From positions 1-64,000 of the forward strand of contig DASSEW010000058.1 of assembly GCA_035695065.1 (NCBI GenBank): a DNA stretch of 64,000 nt, read 5' to 3'. How positions within the stretch are numbered: the stretch's first letter is position 1; each line of letters opens with the position of its first letter. The position numbers and the translations under genes are program-made. Positions 49,701 through 57,544 of this stretch are shown here, piece after piece. The notes below the pieces were generated by a model. The model made no database searches and had not been told where the DNA came from. It worked only from the letters and a program-made list of their open reading frames with translations. Origin of the DNA: 66-474 sp035695065. Lineage in GTDB: Bacteria > Pseudomonadota > Gammaproteobacteria > Xanthomonadales > Rhodanobacteraceae.

Positions 49701-51605
49701 ATGATCACGATCACGCTCCCCGACAACAGCACCAAGACTTTCGACAACCCGCCCAGCGTCCGCGATGTCGCAGCCTCCATCGGGGCGGGTCTCGCCAAGG
49801 CGGCGATCGCCGGCAAGATCGACGGCAAGCTGGTGGATCTCTCGCGAAGCGTGGACCACGACGCGCGCGTGGAGATCGTCACCGAGAAGTCGCCGGAAGC
49901 GCTGGACGTGATCCGCCATTCGACCGCCCACCTGCTGGCGCAGGCGGTGCAGCGACTGTATCCGGGCACGCAGGTGACGATCGGTCCGGTGATCGAGAAC
50001 GGCTTCTATTACGACTTTGCGCGCAAGGAACCCTTCAAGCCCGAGGACCTGCCGGCGATCGAAGCGGAGATGAAGAAGATCGCTGCCGAAGCGCAGCTGG
50101 TCACACGCAGCGTGAAGTCGCGCGACGACGCCACGAAATTCTTTCGCGACATGGGCGAGGAATACAAGGCGCGCATCATCGAAGCGATCCCGGCCAACGA
50201 GGAACTGTCGCTTTACTCGCAGGGCGAGTTCACCGATCTCTGCCGCGGTCCGCATGTGCCCGATACCGGCAAGCTGAAAGCGTTCAAGCTGATGAAGACC
50301 GCCGGCGCCTACTGGCGCGGCGATTCCAACAATGAAATGTTGAGCCGCATCTATGGCACGGCGTGGCTGAACGAGAAGGATCTCAAGGCCTACCTCACGC
50401 AACTGGAGGAAGCCGAGAAGCGCGACCATCGCCGCATCGGCAGGCAGCTCGATCTGTTCCACCAGCAGGAAGAAGCGCCGGGCATGGTGTTCTGGCACCC
50501 GAACGGCTGGATCATCTGGCAGCAGGTCGAGCAGTACATGCGCGGCGTGTACCGTGCGTCCGGCTACCAGGAAGTGCGTTGCCCTTCGATTCTGGACGTT
50601 TCCCTCTGGAAGAAATCCGGCCACTGGGACAACTACAAGGACAACATGTTCTTCACCGAATCGGAGAAGCGGGTTTACGCGGTGAAGCCGATGAACTGCC
50701 CGGGCCACGTGCAGGTGTACAACGACGGGCTGCACAGCTACCGCGACCTGCCGATCCGCTACGGCGAGTTCGGTTCGTGCACCCGCAACGAACCTTCCGG
50801 CGCACTGCACGGGATCATGCGGGTGCGCGCGTTCACCCAGGACGACGGCCACATCTTCTGCACCGAGGAGCAGATCGAGTCGGAAGTGACGGCCTTCCAC
50901 GAACAGGCGCTGGCGGTGTATCGGCATTTCGGCTTCACCGATGTCGCGATCAAGCTGGCGCTCCGGCCGGAACCGCGGCTGGGCACCGACGAAACCTGGG
51001 ACAAGGCCGAGAACGCCTTGCGCGACGCGCTGCGCGCCTGCGGCGCGGAATGGGAGGAACTGCCGGGCGAGGGTGCTTTCTACGGCCCCAAGATCGAGTA
51101 TCACCTGAAAGACGCCATCGGCCGCACCTGGCAGCTCGGCACCATGCAGGTGGATTTCATGATGCCGCAGCGGCTGGGTGCCGAATATGTGGGCGAGGAT
51201 TCGCAGCGCCACCACCCGGTGATGCTGCACCGGGCCATCGTCGGCTCGATGGAGCGCTTCATCGGCATCCTGATCGAGCACCATGCCGGCAACTTCCCGG
51301 CCTGGCTGGCCCCGACGCAGGCCGTCGTGCTGAATATCACGGATGCCCAGGCCGATTACGCCGAAGAAATGGCCAAACTGCTGAACGGGCAGGGCTTCCG
51401 CGCCCGGGCCGATTTGCGCAACGAGAAAATTGGCTATAAAATTCGCGAGCATACCTTGCACAAGGTGCCCTACCTGCTCGTGGTCGGTGACCGCGAGAAA
51501 GAGTCGGGTGCCGTTTCCGTGCGCGCACGTTCCGGTGAGGATCTCGGCAGCATGCCGTTGCCGGCCTTCATCGAACGGTTGCAGGGCGAGGCCGCCCCGC
51601 GTTGA
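49701..51605 (+). CDS. thrS: threonyl-tRNA synthetase
   Basis: A 634-residue class II synthetase (E. coli 642) charging tRNA-Thr. Order: TGS domain (MITITLPDNSTKTFDNPPSV), editing domain with HSTAHLLAQAVQ and zinc-type His/Cys (TDLCRGPHVP), catalytic core with MNCPGHVQVY (zinc Cys and His), RYGEFGSCTRNEPSGALHGIMRVRAFTQDDGHIFC (motif 2) and HRAIVGSMERFIGILIEHHAG (motif 3), then the anticodon-binding domain. The ATG at 49701 is the standard start; the in-frame ATG at 49644 would translate a repeat. It heads the classical thrS-infC-rpmI-rplT-pheS-pheT-ihfA operon. Confidence 0.98.
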   Translation: MITITLPDNSTKTFDNPPSVRDVAASIGAGLAKAAIAGKIDGKLVDLSRSVDHDARVEIVTEKSPEALDVIRHSTAHLLAQAVQRLYPGTQVTIGPVIENGFYYDFARKEPFKPEDLPAIEAEMKKIAAEAQLVTRSVKSRDDATKFFRDMGEEYKARIIEAIPANEELSLYSQGEFTDLCRGPHVPDTGKLKAFKLMKTAGAYWRGDSNNEMLSRIYGTAWLNEKDLKAYLTQLEEAEKRDHRRIGRQLDLFHQQEEAPGMVFWHPNGWIIWQQVEQYMRGVYRASGYQEVRCPSILDVSLWKKSGHWDNYKDNMFFTESEKRVYAVKPMNCPGHVQVYNDGLHSYRDLPIRYGEFGSCTRNEPSGALHGIMRVRAFTQDDGHIFCTEEQIESEVTAFHEQALAVYRHFGFTDVAIKLALRPEPRLGTDETWDKAENALRDALRACGAEWEELPGEGAFYGPKIEYHLKDAIGRTWQLGTMQVDFMMPQRLGAEYVGEDSQRHHPVMLHRAIVGSMERFIGILIEHHAGNFPAWLAPTQAVVLNITDAQADYAEEMAKLLNGQGFRARADLRNEKIGYKIREHTLHKVPYLLVVGDREKESGAVSVRARSGEDLGSMPLPAFIERLQGEAAPR

Positions 51606-51650
51606 CGGATGGCCGCCGGACAAGCCGGCGGAATTTGAGGAGAGAAACGT

Positions 51651-52172
51651 ATCGCCACTGAAAACAAAGGCAATCGGCGCAATCAGGACATCCGCGTACC
51701 GCGTGTGCGCGTGATCGGCGCCGATGGGGAACAGGTCGGAATCCTGGAGCGGGACGAGGCACTGGCCATGGCCGAAGAGGCCGGGCTCGATTTGGTCGAA
51801 ATCCAGCCGAACGCCGATCCGCCGGTCTGCCGGGTCATGGACTTCGGCAAGTTCAAGTTCGAGCAGCAGAAGAAGGCGCATGCGGCACGGCGCCGTACCA
51901 AGCAGGTCGAAATCAAGGAACTGAAGTTCCGCCCGACCACGGACGTGGGCGACTACCAGATCAAGCTGCGCAACATGCAGCGGTTCCTGGCCGAAGGCGA
52001 CAAGGTCAAGGTCAACATCCGCTTCCGTGGCCGCGAGATGTCGCACCAGGAGTTGGGGATCGCGCTGGCAAGGCGCATCCAGACCGACATCGCCGAGGAA
52101 GGCACGGTCGAGCAGTTCCCGCGCCTGGAAGGCCGGCAGATGACGATGATGATCGGTCCCAAGAAGAAATAG
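51651..52172 (+). CDS. infC: translation initiation factor IF-3 with ATC start
   Basis: A 173-residue IF-3 that binds the 30S subunit and checks start codons. The N-terminal sequence ATENKGNRRNQDIRVPRVRVIG and the C-domain (KVKVNIRFRGREMSHQELG) are typical. Translation must begin at ATC 51651, with TGAGGAGAG before it; no ATG/GTG/TTG lies at the right place, and the next GTG at 51705 would remove the conserved start. This is the rare non-canonical initiation (AUU in E. coli) through which IF-3 represses its own synthesis. It lies 45 bases after thrS. Confidence 0.95.
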   Translation: MATENKGNRRNQDIRVPRVRVIGADGEQVGILERDEALAMAEEAGLDLVEIQPNADPPVCRVMDFGKFKFEQQKKAHAARRRTKQVEIKELKFRPTTDVGDYQIKLRNMQRFLAEGDKVKVNIRFRGREMSHQELGIALARRIQTDIAEEGTVEQFPRLEGRQMTMMIGPKKK

Positions 52173-52381
52173 ATCGGACGCAGTCCGATTCGTTGAGTTC
52201 CTCTCTCCCCTTGTGGGAGAGAGCAAAGGGAGAGGGGTTGCTCTTTCTCACCCGACCAGCCTCGGACCGGCTGGCGGAAGCGGCAGCAGCAACGCCGCAC
52301 AAGCCGACAAGGGCATGGACGGAAAGTGTGATTGCAAGATCGCCGCCCTGGTCAGTAATCAAAAACCAAACGGAGTCAGTC
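52173..52381 (+). promoter_or_regulatory. infC-rpmI leader with an inserted hairpin repeat
   Basis: A 209-base gap, about twice the length known in E. coli. CTCTCTCCC (52201-52209) and GGGAGAGAG (52215-52223) form a perfect nine-base hairpin of a dispersed type. The rest may be the L20-binding leader that represses rpmI-rplT; I cannot identify its pseudoknot by eye. CGGAGT lies before rpmI. Confidence 0.45.
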
Positions 52382-52579
52382 ATGCCCAAGATCAAGACCA
52401 ACCGGGCCGCTGCCAAGCGGTTCCGCAAGACCGCCACCGGCAAGTTCAAGGCCGGCCACGCCTTCAAGTCGCACATCCTGACCAAGAAGGCGACCAAGCG
52501 TAAGCGCAACCTGCGCGGCCCCAACCACGTGCGCGCGTGCGACGCCGGACACGTCGCCCGCATGCTGCCCTACGCGTAA
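52382..52579 (+). CDS. rpmI: 50S ribosomal protein L35
   Basis: A 65-residue L35: MPKIKTNRAAAKRFRKTATG, KAGHAFKSHILTKKATKRKR and a C-terminal MLPYA. Full family length, with a good CGGAG ribosome site. It is followed by rplT with a 12-base gap. Confidence 0.98.
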   Translation: MPKIKTNRAAAKRFRKTATGKFKAGHAFKSHILTKKATKRKRNLRGPNHVRACDAGHVARMLPYA

Positions 52580-52591
52580 GGAGAGACGACC

Positions 52592-52951
52592 ATGGCACGA
52601 GTCAAGCGTGGCGTCACCGCGCGTCGCCGTCACAAGAAAACCATCGCTGCCGCCAAGGGCTATTACAACGCCCGGCGCAAGGTCTACCGCGTTGCCAAGC
52701 AGGCGGTCACCAAGGCCCAGCAGTACGCCTACATCGGGCGCAAGCAGAAGAAGCGCCAGTTCCGCGCGTTGTGGATCGTGCGCATCAACGCCGCTGCGCG
52801 TCAGTTCGGCCTGTCCTACAGCCGCCTGATCGACGGCCTCGGCAAGGCAGGCATCACCATCGACCGCAAGGTGCTGGCCGACATCGCCGTGCACGACATC
52901 GCGGCGTTCGGTGCGCTGGCTGAGAAGGCCAAGGCCAACCTGGCTGCTTGA
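52592..52951 (+). CDS. rplT: 50S ribosomal protein L20
   Basis: A 119-residue L20: MARVKRGVTARRRHKKTIAAAKGYYNARRK at the start, then IGRKQKKRQFRALWIVRINAAAR. It binds 23S rRNA early in assembly and in many bacteria represses its own operon. AAGGAGAG precedes the ATG; a strong terminator follows the stop. Confidence 0.98.
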   Translation: MARVKRGVTARRRHKKTIAAAKGYYNARRKVYRVAKQAVTKAQQYAYIGRKQKKRQFRALWIVRINAAARQFGLSYSRLIDGLGKAGITIDRKVLADIAVHDIAAFGALAEKAKANLAA

Positions 52952-52993
52952 AGCGTTTCGGCGCGCTGCGCCGAGCGGCTATGATGAAGCAAG

Positions 52994-53024
52994 CGGGGAG
53001 AAGGCCCAGCCTTCTCCCCGTTTT
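52994..53024 (+). terminator. Rho-independent terminator after rplT
   Basis: CGGGGAGAAGGC (52994-53005) and GCCTTCTCCCCG (53009-53020) form a 12-base stem with a three-base loop, followed by TTTTCG. It divides the ribosomal protein genes from pheST, so pheS needs read-through or its own promoter. No Phe-rich leader peptide precedes it. Confidence 0.85.
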
Positions 53025-53042
53025 CGTTTGAGAGTGCGAGAA

Positions 53043-53102
53043 GTAGGGCGGCATTGCCCGCCATCTTCTCTCGTGCGGTCCGGCGGACGATGTCCGCCCT
53101 AC
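53043..53102. repeat. REP-like palindrome pair
   Basis: Units at 53043-53062 (GTAGGGCGGCATTG...) and 53082-53102 (...CCGCCCTAC), between the rplT terminator and pheS, ending 12 bases before the pheS start. Confidence 0.85.
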
Positions 53103-53114
53103 AAAAGAGGGGCA

Positions 53115-54110
53115 ATGGACGCATTGATCACGCGCATTGATAAAGCGCTTGCCGATATCGCGGCGGCCGCATCGCTCGACGCACTCGAAGCGCAGCGCGT
53201 AGCGTTGCTCGGCAAGAGCGGCGCGATCACCGCCGAACTGAAGGCGCTCGGCGCGCTCCCCCCCGAACAGCGCAAGCAGCGCGGCGCCGAGGTCAACTTC
53301 GCGCGCGACAAGCTCACCGCGGCGATCGCCGCCCGACGCGAGCAGCTCGAACGATCCGCGCTCGAGCGGCGGCTGGCTTCCGAAAGCATTGATGTCACGC
53401 TGCCCGGCCGCGACGCGCAGCATGGCTCGATACACCCGGTCACGCGCACGCTCGAGCGCATCATCTCGATCTTCGCGCAGCTCGGCTATTCGGTTGCGGA
53501 AGGTCCGGAGATCGAGGACGACTGGCACAACTTCGAGGCGCTGAATTTCCCCGCGCACCATCCGGCGCGCGCGATGCACGATACTTTCTATTTCCCGGAC
53601 GGCCGGCTGTTGCGCACGCACACCTCGCCGGTGCAGATCCGCAGCATGCAGGGCCGGCAGCCGCCGATCCGCATCATCGCGCCCGGCAAGGTCTACCGGA
53701 GCGATTCGGACCAGACCCACTCGCCGATGTTCCATCAGGTCGAAGGCCTGCTGGTGGACGAATCCGCGAGCTTCGCCGACCTCAAGGGCACGCTGGGCGC
53801 CTTCGTGCGCGCCTTCTTCGGCCGCGACTTCGAAATGCGTTTCCGGCCGAGCTATTTCCCGTTCACCGAACCGTCGGCGGAAGTGGACATCCGCTGGGAC
53901 GCGGAAGACGGCTCCGAGCGCTGGCTGGAAGTGCTGGGCGCGGGCATGGTGCATCCGAAAGTGCTGGAGAACTGCGGCATCGATCCGGAGCGCTACACCG
54001 GCTTTGCTTTCGGCTTGGGCGTGGAGCGCTTCGCGATGCTGCGCTACGGCGTCACCGACCTGCGCGCGTTCTTCGAAAACGACGTGCGCTTCCTGAAACA
54101 ATTTGCGTAG
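53115..54110 (+). CDS. pheS: phenylalanyl-tRNA synthetase alpha subunit
   Basis: A 331-residue alpha subunit of the alpha2-beta2 enzyme. An N-terminal coiled coil is followed by the class II core: HPVTRTLERI, GPEIEDDWHNFEALNFP with HDTFY, motif 2 KVYRSDSDQTHSPMFHQVEG, FRPSYFPFTEPSAE, and motif 3 GFAFGLGVERFAMLRYG. AGAGGGG precedes the ATG at 53115. REP elements flank it on both sides; the TAG stop belongs to the downstream one. Confidence 0.98.
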   Translation: MDALITRIDKALADIAAAASLDALEAQRVALLGKSGAITAELKALGALPPEQRKQRGAEVNFARDKLTAAIAARREQLERSALERRLASESIDVTLPGRDAQHGSIHPVTRTLERIISIFAQLGYSVAEGPEIEDDWHNFEALNFPAHHPARAMHDTFYFPDGRLLRTHTSPVQIRSMQGRQPPIRIIAPGKVYRSDSDQTHSPMFHQVEGLLVDESASFADLKGTLGAFVRAFFGRDFEMRFRPSYFPFTEPSAEVDIRWDAEDGSERWLEVLGAGMVHPKVLENCGIDPERYTGFAFGLGVERFAMLRYGVTDLRAFFENDVRFLKQFA

Positions 54111-54167
54111 GGCGGGTTTCAACCCGCCGACTCCAACAAGAACATGGCGGGTCAAGACCCGCCCTAC
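54107..54167. repeat. REP-like palindrome pair between pheS and pheT
   Basis: Units at 54107-54128 (GTAGGGCGGGTTTCAACCCG...) and 54146-54167 (...CCGCCCTAC). The first TAG ends pheS; the second unit stops 18 bases before pheT. Confidence 0.85.
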
Positions 54168-54185
54168 AGATGGCGGACGGCTACG

Positions 54186-56561
54186 ATGAGGTTCTCCGAA
54201 AACTGGTTGCGCCAACTCGTCGTGATTCCCGCCGATCGCGTGGGGCTGGTCGAGCGACTGACACTCAGCGGCCTGGAAGTCGAATCGGTCGAGACGCTCG
54301 GTGCGCAGCTCGAGGGCGTGGTCGTGGCGCGCATCGTCGAATGCACGCCGCACCCGGATGCCGACAAGTTGCGCGTGTGCCGCGTCGAAACCGGCTCCGG
54401 CGAAGTGCAGATCGTGTGCGGTGCACCGAACGCGCGCGCAGGGTTGAAGGCGCCGCTGGCGACGATCGGCGCGACGTTGCCCAACGGCATCGCGATCAAG
54501 GCGGCAAAACTGCGCGGCGTCGAATCCGCCGGCATGTTGTGTTCGGCAAAGGAACTGGCCGTGGATGCCGATGCCTCCGGCCTGATGGAGTTGCCGGAGG
54601 ATGCACCGGTCGGCACGCCGTTCGGCGCCTACCTCGGCCTGCCGGATGCGTCCATCGAATTGAAGTTGACGCCCAACCGTTCCGATTGCCTCGGGATGCG
54701 CGGGCTGGCCGATGAGGTCGCTGCCGAATTCGGAACGCACGCGAAGGGTTTCGACTTCGCTCCGGTGTCCGCGACCATCAAGACGCAACGCGCGATCCGC
54801 CTGGAAGCAGGCGCCGATTGCCCACGTTATCTCGGCCGCGCGATCCGCGGCATTGATGCTTTCGCGAAGACGCCGGTGTGGATGGCGCAGCGCCTGCGCG
54901 CGGCTGGCATCAAGCCGATCAGCGCGGTCGTGGACGTCACCCAGTACGTGATGCTGGAACTCGGGCAGCCGATGCACGCGTTCGATGAGTCGAACCTCGA
55001 AGGCTCGATCATCGTGCGCCGCGCGCACGCAAGCGAGACGTTGAAGTTGCTGGACGGCAGCGAAGCGAAGCTCGATCCCGGGTTCCTTGTAATTGCGGAT
55101 GAAACGAAACCGCTGGCGCTGGCCGGCGTGATGGGCGGCTTCGAATCGCGCGTCACCGAGAGCACGCGCAATGTATTCCTGGAATCGGCGCATTTCGCGC
55201 CGGCCGCGATCATGGGTCGCGCGCGCAAGCTGGGCTTGAACACCGATGCCGCGCATCGGTTCGAGCGCGGCGTGGATCCGGAATTGCCGCGCTTGGCGAT
55301 GGAGCGCGCGACCGCGCTGTTGATCGAAATCACGGGTGGTCAGGCTGGCGACATCGTCGAAGCCGCGCTGTCGGAACATCTCTCGCATGCGACTCCGATC
55401 GCGTTGCGTCGCGCACGCATCGCGCGCGTACTCGGCGTGGCGATCCCCGACGAACAGGTGCAGCGGATCCTTTCCGCGCTCGGCATGCAGCTCGAAACGA
55501 CGGATGACGGCTGGCATGTCACGCCGCCCAGCCGCCGCTTCGACATCGGGCGCGAGGAAGACCTGATCGAGGAACTGGCACGCATCCACGGGTACGCGCA
55601 GATTCCTTCGCGCCTGCCGGCGGGGGAACCCCCGGCGCCGGTCGAGGATGAAACGCGGTTGCCGGAAAGTGCGCTGCGCGCGCAGCTCGCCGCGCGCGAT
55701 TTCACCGAAGCAGTCTGCTACGCCTTCGTGGACGCGCTGCGGCTGCAGACCTGGGGCATTGCCGATGGCGCGGTGCCGCTTGCCAACCCGTTGTCGGCGG
55801 AAATGGCGGTGATGCGCACTTCGCTGCTGCCCGGGCTGGTGGATGCGCTGCGTGCGAATCGCAATCGCCAGCAGGCGCGCGTGCGGCTGTTCGAGTTCGG
55901 AAGGATTTTCACGCGCACGGCCGATGCCCCGCGCGAAACGCCGATGCTTGCCGCCGTGGCGTGCGGCAGCGCGCAGGCCGAGCAATGGGGCGAAAAATCG
56001 CGCGCACTGGATTTCTTCGATCTGAAAGGTGACCTGGAATCGCTGCTGGCCATGGGCGGCTCGCCGGGCTGGAACTTCGGCCGGAATGACCTGCCGGCTT
56101 GGCTGCATCCGGGCCGGGGAGCGCGGGTGCTGATCAACGGGGTGCCGGTCGGCGCCATCGGGGCCCTGCATCCGCGCCTGCTGCGTGAGCTGGATCTGGA
56201 TGGCGATGTGTACGTCTTCGAAGTGCAGGGCCAGCCGTTGCGCCAACGCATCGTGCCAATTGCACGATCATTGCCGCGCTTCCCTTCCGTGAGACGCGAT
56301 ATCGCGGTTGAGCTGCCGCTCACGGTTGTCTGGGGGGAAATCGAGGGAAATTTGCGCAAAGCGCTCGGCCCGGTGCTGTCCGACACCTTTGTTTTCGACG
56401 TTTATACCGGGCCAGGCTTGAAAGAAGATCAAAAAAGTGTCGCTATGGGCTTGATTTTGCAGGACGCTTCGCGCACCCTTACAGACCAGGATGCCGATGC
56501 TTGCGTAGCCGCGGCTTTGGCATCGCTGGAGTCCATGTTCGGGGCAAAGCTGAGGAGCTGA
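54186..56561 (+). CDS. pheT: phenylalanyl-tRNA synthetase beta subunit
   Basis: A 791-residue beta subunit (E. coli 795). It has the N-terminal tRNA-binding EMAP-like domain (VVVARIVECTPHPDADKLRVC, IVCGAPN), the B3/B4 editing region (PRYLGRAIRGID, PISAVVDVTQYVMLELGQPMHAF), the core-like domain (AHRFERGVDPEL), and the C-terminal ferredoxin-fold anticodon-binding domain (SLPRFPSVRRDIAVELP). The start at 54186 (MRFSENWLRQLV) is standard; its ribosome site is weak, GGACGG, just after the REP. It is followed by ihfA with one base between stop and start. Confidence 0.98.
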   Translation: MRFSENWLRQLVVIPADRVGLVERLTLSGLEVESVETLGAQLEGVVVARIVECTPHPDADKLRVCRVETGSGEVQIVCGAPNARAGLKAPLATIGATLPNGIAIKAAKLRGVESAGMLCSAKELAVDADASGLMELPEDAPVGTPFGAYLGLPDASIELKLTPNRSDCLGMRGLADEVAAEFGTHAKGFDFAPVSATIKTQRAIRLEAGADCPRYLGRAIRGIDAFAKTPVWMAQRLRAAGIKPISAVVDVTQYVMLELGQPMHAFDESNLEGSIIVRRAHASETLKLLDGSEAKLDPGFLVIADETKPLALAGVMGGFESRVTESTRNVFLESAHFAPAAIMGRARKLGLNTDAAHRFERGVDPELPRLAMERATALLIEITGGQAGDIVEAALSEHLSHATPIALRRARIARVLGVAIPDEQVQRILSALGMQLETTDDGWHVTPPSRRFDIGREEDLIEELARIHGYAQIPSRLPAGEPPAPVEDETRLPESALRAQLAARDFTEAVCYAFVDALRLQTWGIADGAVPLANPLSAEMAVMRTSLLPGLVDALRANRNRQQARVRLFEFGRIFTRTADAPRETPMLAAVACGSAQAEQWGEKSRALDFFDLKGDLESLLAMGGSPGWNFGRNDLPAWLHPGRGARVLINGVPVGAIGALHPRLLRELDLDGDVYVFEVQGQPLRQRIVPIARSLPRFPSVRRDIAVELPLTVVWGEIEGNLRKALGPVLSDTFVFDVYTGPGLKEDQKSVAMGLILQDASRTLTDQDADACVAAALASLESMFGAKLRS

Positions 56562-56562
56562 G

Positions 56563-56865
56563 ATGACGACGCTGACCAAGGCGGAAATGGCCGAGCGTCT
56601 GTTCCTGGACGTGGGCCTGAACAAGCGCGAGGCGAAGGAATTCGTGGACGCGTTTTTCGAGGTGGTACGCGAGGCGCTCGAAAAGGGGGAGCAGGTGAAG
56701 TTGTCCGGCTTCGGCAATTTCGACCTGCGGCAGAAGAACCAGCGCCCGGGACGCAATCCCAAGACCGGCGAGGAGATCCCGATCTCCGCGCGCAGGGTGG
56801 TGACTTTCCGTCCCGGCCAGAAGCTGAAGGTGCGAGTCGAGAGCTATGCTGGACCCACGCAGTAA
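56563..56865 (+). CDS. ihfA: integration host factor alpha subunit
   Basis: A 100-residue DNA-bending protein: MTTLTKAEMAERLFLDVGLNKREAK, VKLSGFGNFDLRQKNQRPGRNPKTGE with the DNA-intercalating Pro in RPGRNP, and ISARRVVTFRPGQKLK. It works as a heterodimer with IhfB. Its place after pheT is the classical one. The 3' end overlaps the MerR gene by 20 bases. Confidence 0.98.
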   Translation: MTTLTKAEMAERLFLDVGLNKREAKEFVDAFFEVVREALEKGEQVKLSGFGNFDLRQKNQRPGRNPKTGEEIPISARRVVTFRPGQKLKVRVESYAGPTQ

Positions 56866-57199
56866 CAACGAACTGCCGGCGATTCCCGCCAAGCGTTACT
56901 TCACCATTGGTGAAGTGAGCGACCTGTGCGCGGTGAAGCCGCACGTGCTGCGCTACTGGGAGCAGGAGTTCCCGGCGCTGAAGCCCGTGAAACGCCGCGG
57001 CAACCGCCGTTATTACCAGCGCCACGACGTGCTGATGATCCGGCAGATCCGCGCGCTCCTGTACGAACAGGGCTTCACCATCACCGGCGCGCGCGCGCGG
57101 CTGGAGGGCCAGCAGGCCCGGATGGAAGCCAGCATCTCCAACCAGATCGTCCGCCAGATGCGGATGGAACTGGAGCAGTTGCTCGCGATCCTGCGCTGA
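56846..57199 (+). CDS. MerR-family regulator
   Basis: A 117-residue MerR-like protein with the winged helix YFTIGEVSDLCAVKPHVLRYWEQEFPALKPVKRRGNRRYY and a dimerising helix (IRQIRALLYEQGFTITGARARLEGQ). It has no C-terminal Cys or drug-binding domain. A MerR gene in this place after ihfA is common in gammaproteobacteria; its target is not established. It overlaps ihfA and is presumably co-translated with it. Confidence 0.92.
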   Translation: MLDPRSNNELPAIPAKRYFTIGEVSDLCAVKPHVLRYWEQEFPALKPVKRRGNRRYYQRHDVLMIRQIRALLYEQGFTITGARARLEGQQARMEASISNQIVRQMRMELEQLLAILR

Positions 57200-57204
57200 G
57201 CGTC

Positions 57205-57263
57205 GCAGGCGGACACCGTCCACCGATCGCCGGAAACGAGTTGGCGGGCAATGCCCGCCCTAC
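57205..57263. repeat. REP-like palindrome pair, first unit degenerate
   Basis: A diverged unit (GCAGGCGGACACCGTCCACC, 57205-57224) and a clean one (GGCGGGCAATGCCCGCC plus CTAC, 57243-57263). The second overlaps the promoter spacer of tRNA-Pro. Confidence 0.75.
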
Positions 57264-57271
57264 GCTACAAT
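57241..57271 (+). promoter_or_regulatory. candidate promoter of tRNA-Pro
   Basis: TACAAT at 57266-57271 is a good -10 placed 13 bases before the mature tRNA. The nearest -35-like word is TTGGCG at 57241, with a long 19-base spacer made of the REP unit. Confidence 0.5.
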
Positions 57272-57284
57272 CGCGTGTTCATGT

Positions 57285-57358
57285 CGGGGCGTGGCGCAGT
57301 CTGGTAGCGCATCTGCCTGGGGGGCAGAGGGTCGTCGGTTCAAATCCGGCCGTCCCGA
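57285..57358 (+). tRNA. tRNA-Pro (GGG)
   Basis: Acceptor CGGGGCG/CGTCCCG, D arm with GCGCAGTCTGGTAGCGC, anticodon stem TCTGC/GCAGA with loop CTGGGGG (anticodon GGG), T arm with GGTTCAAATCC and discriminator A. CCA is not encoded. Confidence 0.96.
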
Positions 57359-57400
57359 TATCTCGGTGCCATCGTCCCTGATGGCAGAAGCGGATCAAAA

Positions 57401-57498
57401 TGCGCACATCCATGTGCGCACTTCTCAACGGCTCCGATGGAGAGCCCGCGCGTTTGCCATCCATGGCGTCCAGATTCCGGACAATCCATGTCCGGAAT
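57401..57498. repeat. palindromic repeat after tRNA-Pro
   Basis: A nine-base hairpin TGCGCACAT/ATGTGCGCA (57401-57420), the words TTCTCAAC and GCTCCGATG shared with the element before thrS, and a ten-base hairpin ATTCCGGACA/TGTCCGGAAT (57474-57498). It fills the gap between tRNA-Pro and pip; no gene is visible there. Confidence 0.65.
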
Positions 57499-57544
57499 GG
57501 CCGCTCGCGTTCCCGCAGGCCCGCAAACCGTTTACGCTTGGCGG

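Noticed and set aside
52981..53031. A 16-codon frame across the rplT terminator that could be a pheS leader peptide
   Set aside because: It contains a single Phe and no ribosome site, unlike the Phe-rich leader of enterobacterial pheST; it simply reads through the hairpin.
52854..56246. A 1130-residue open frame on the minus strand
   Set aside because: It is antisense to pheS and pheT and spans a terminator and REP elements; no recognisable domain.
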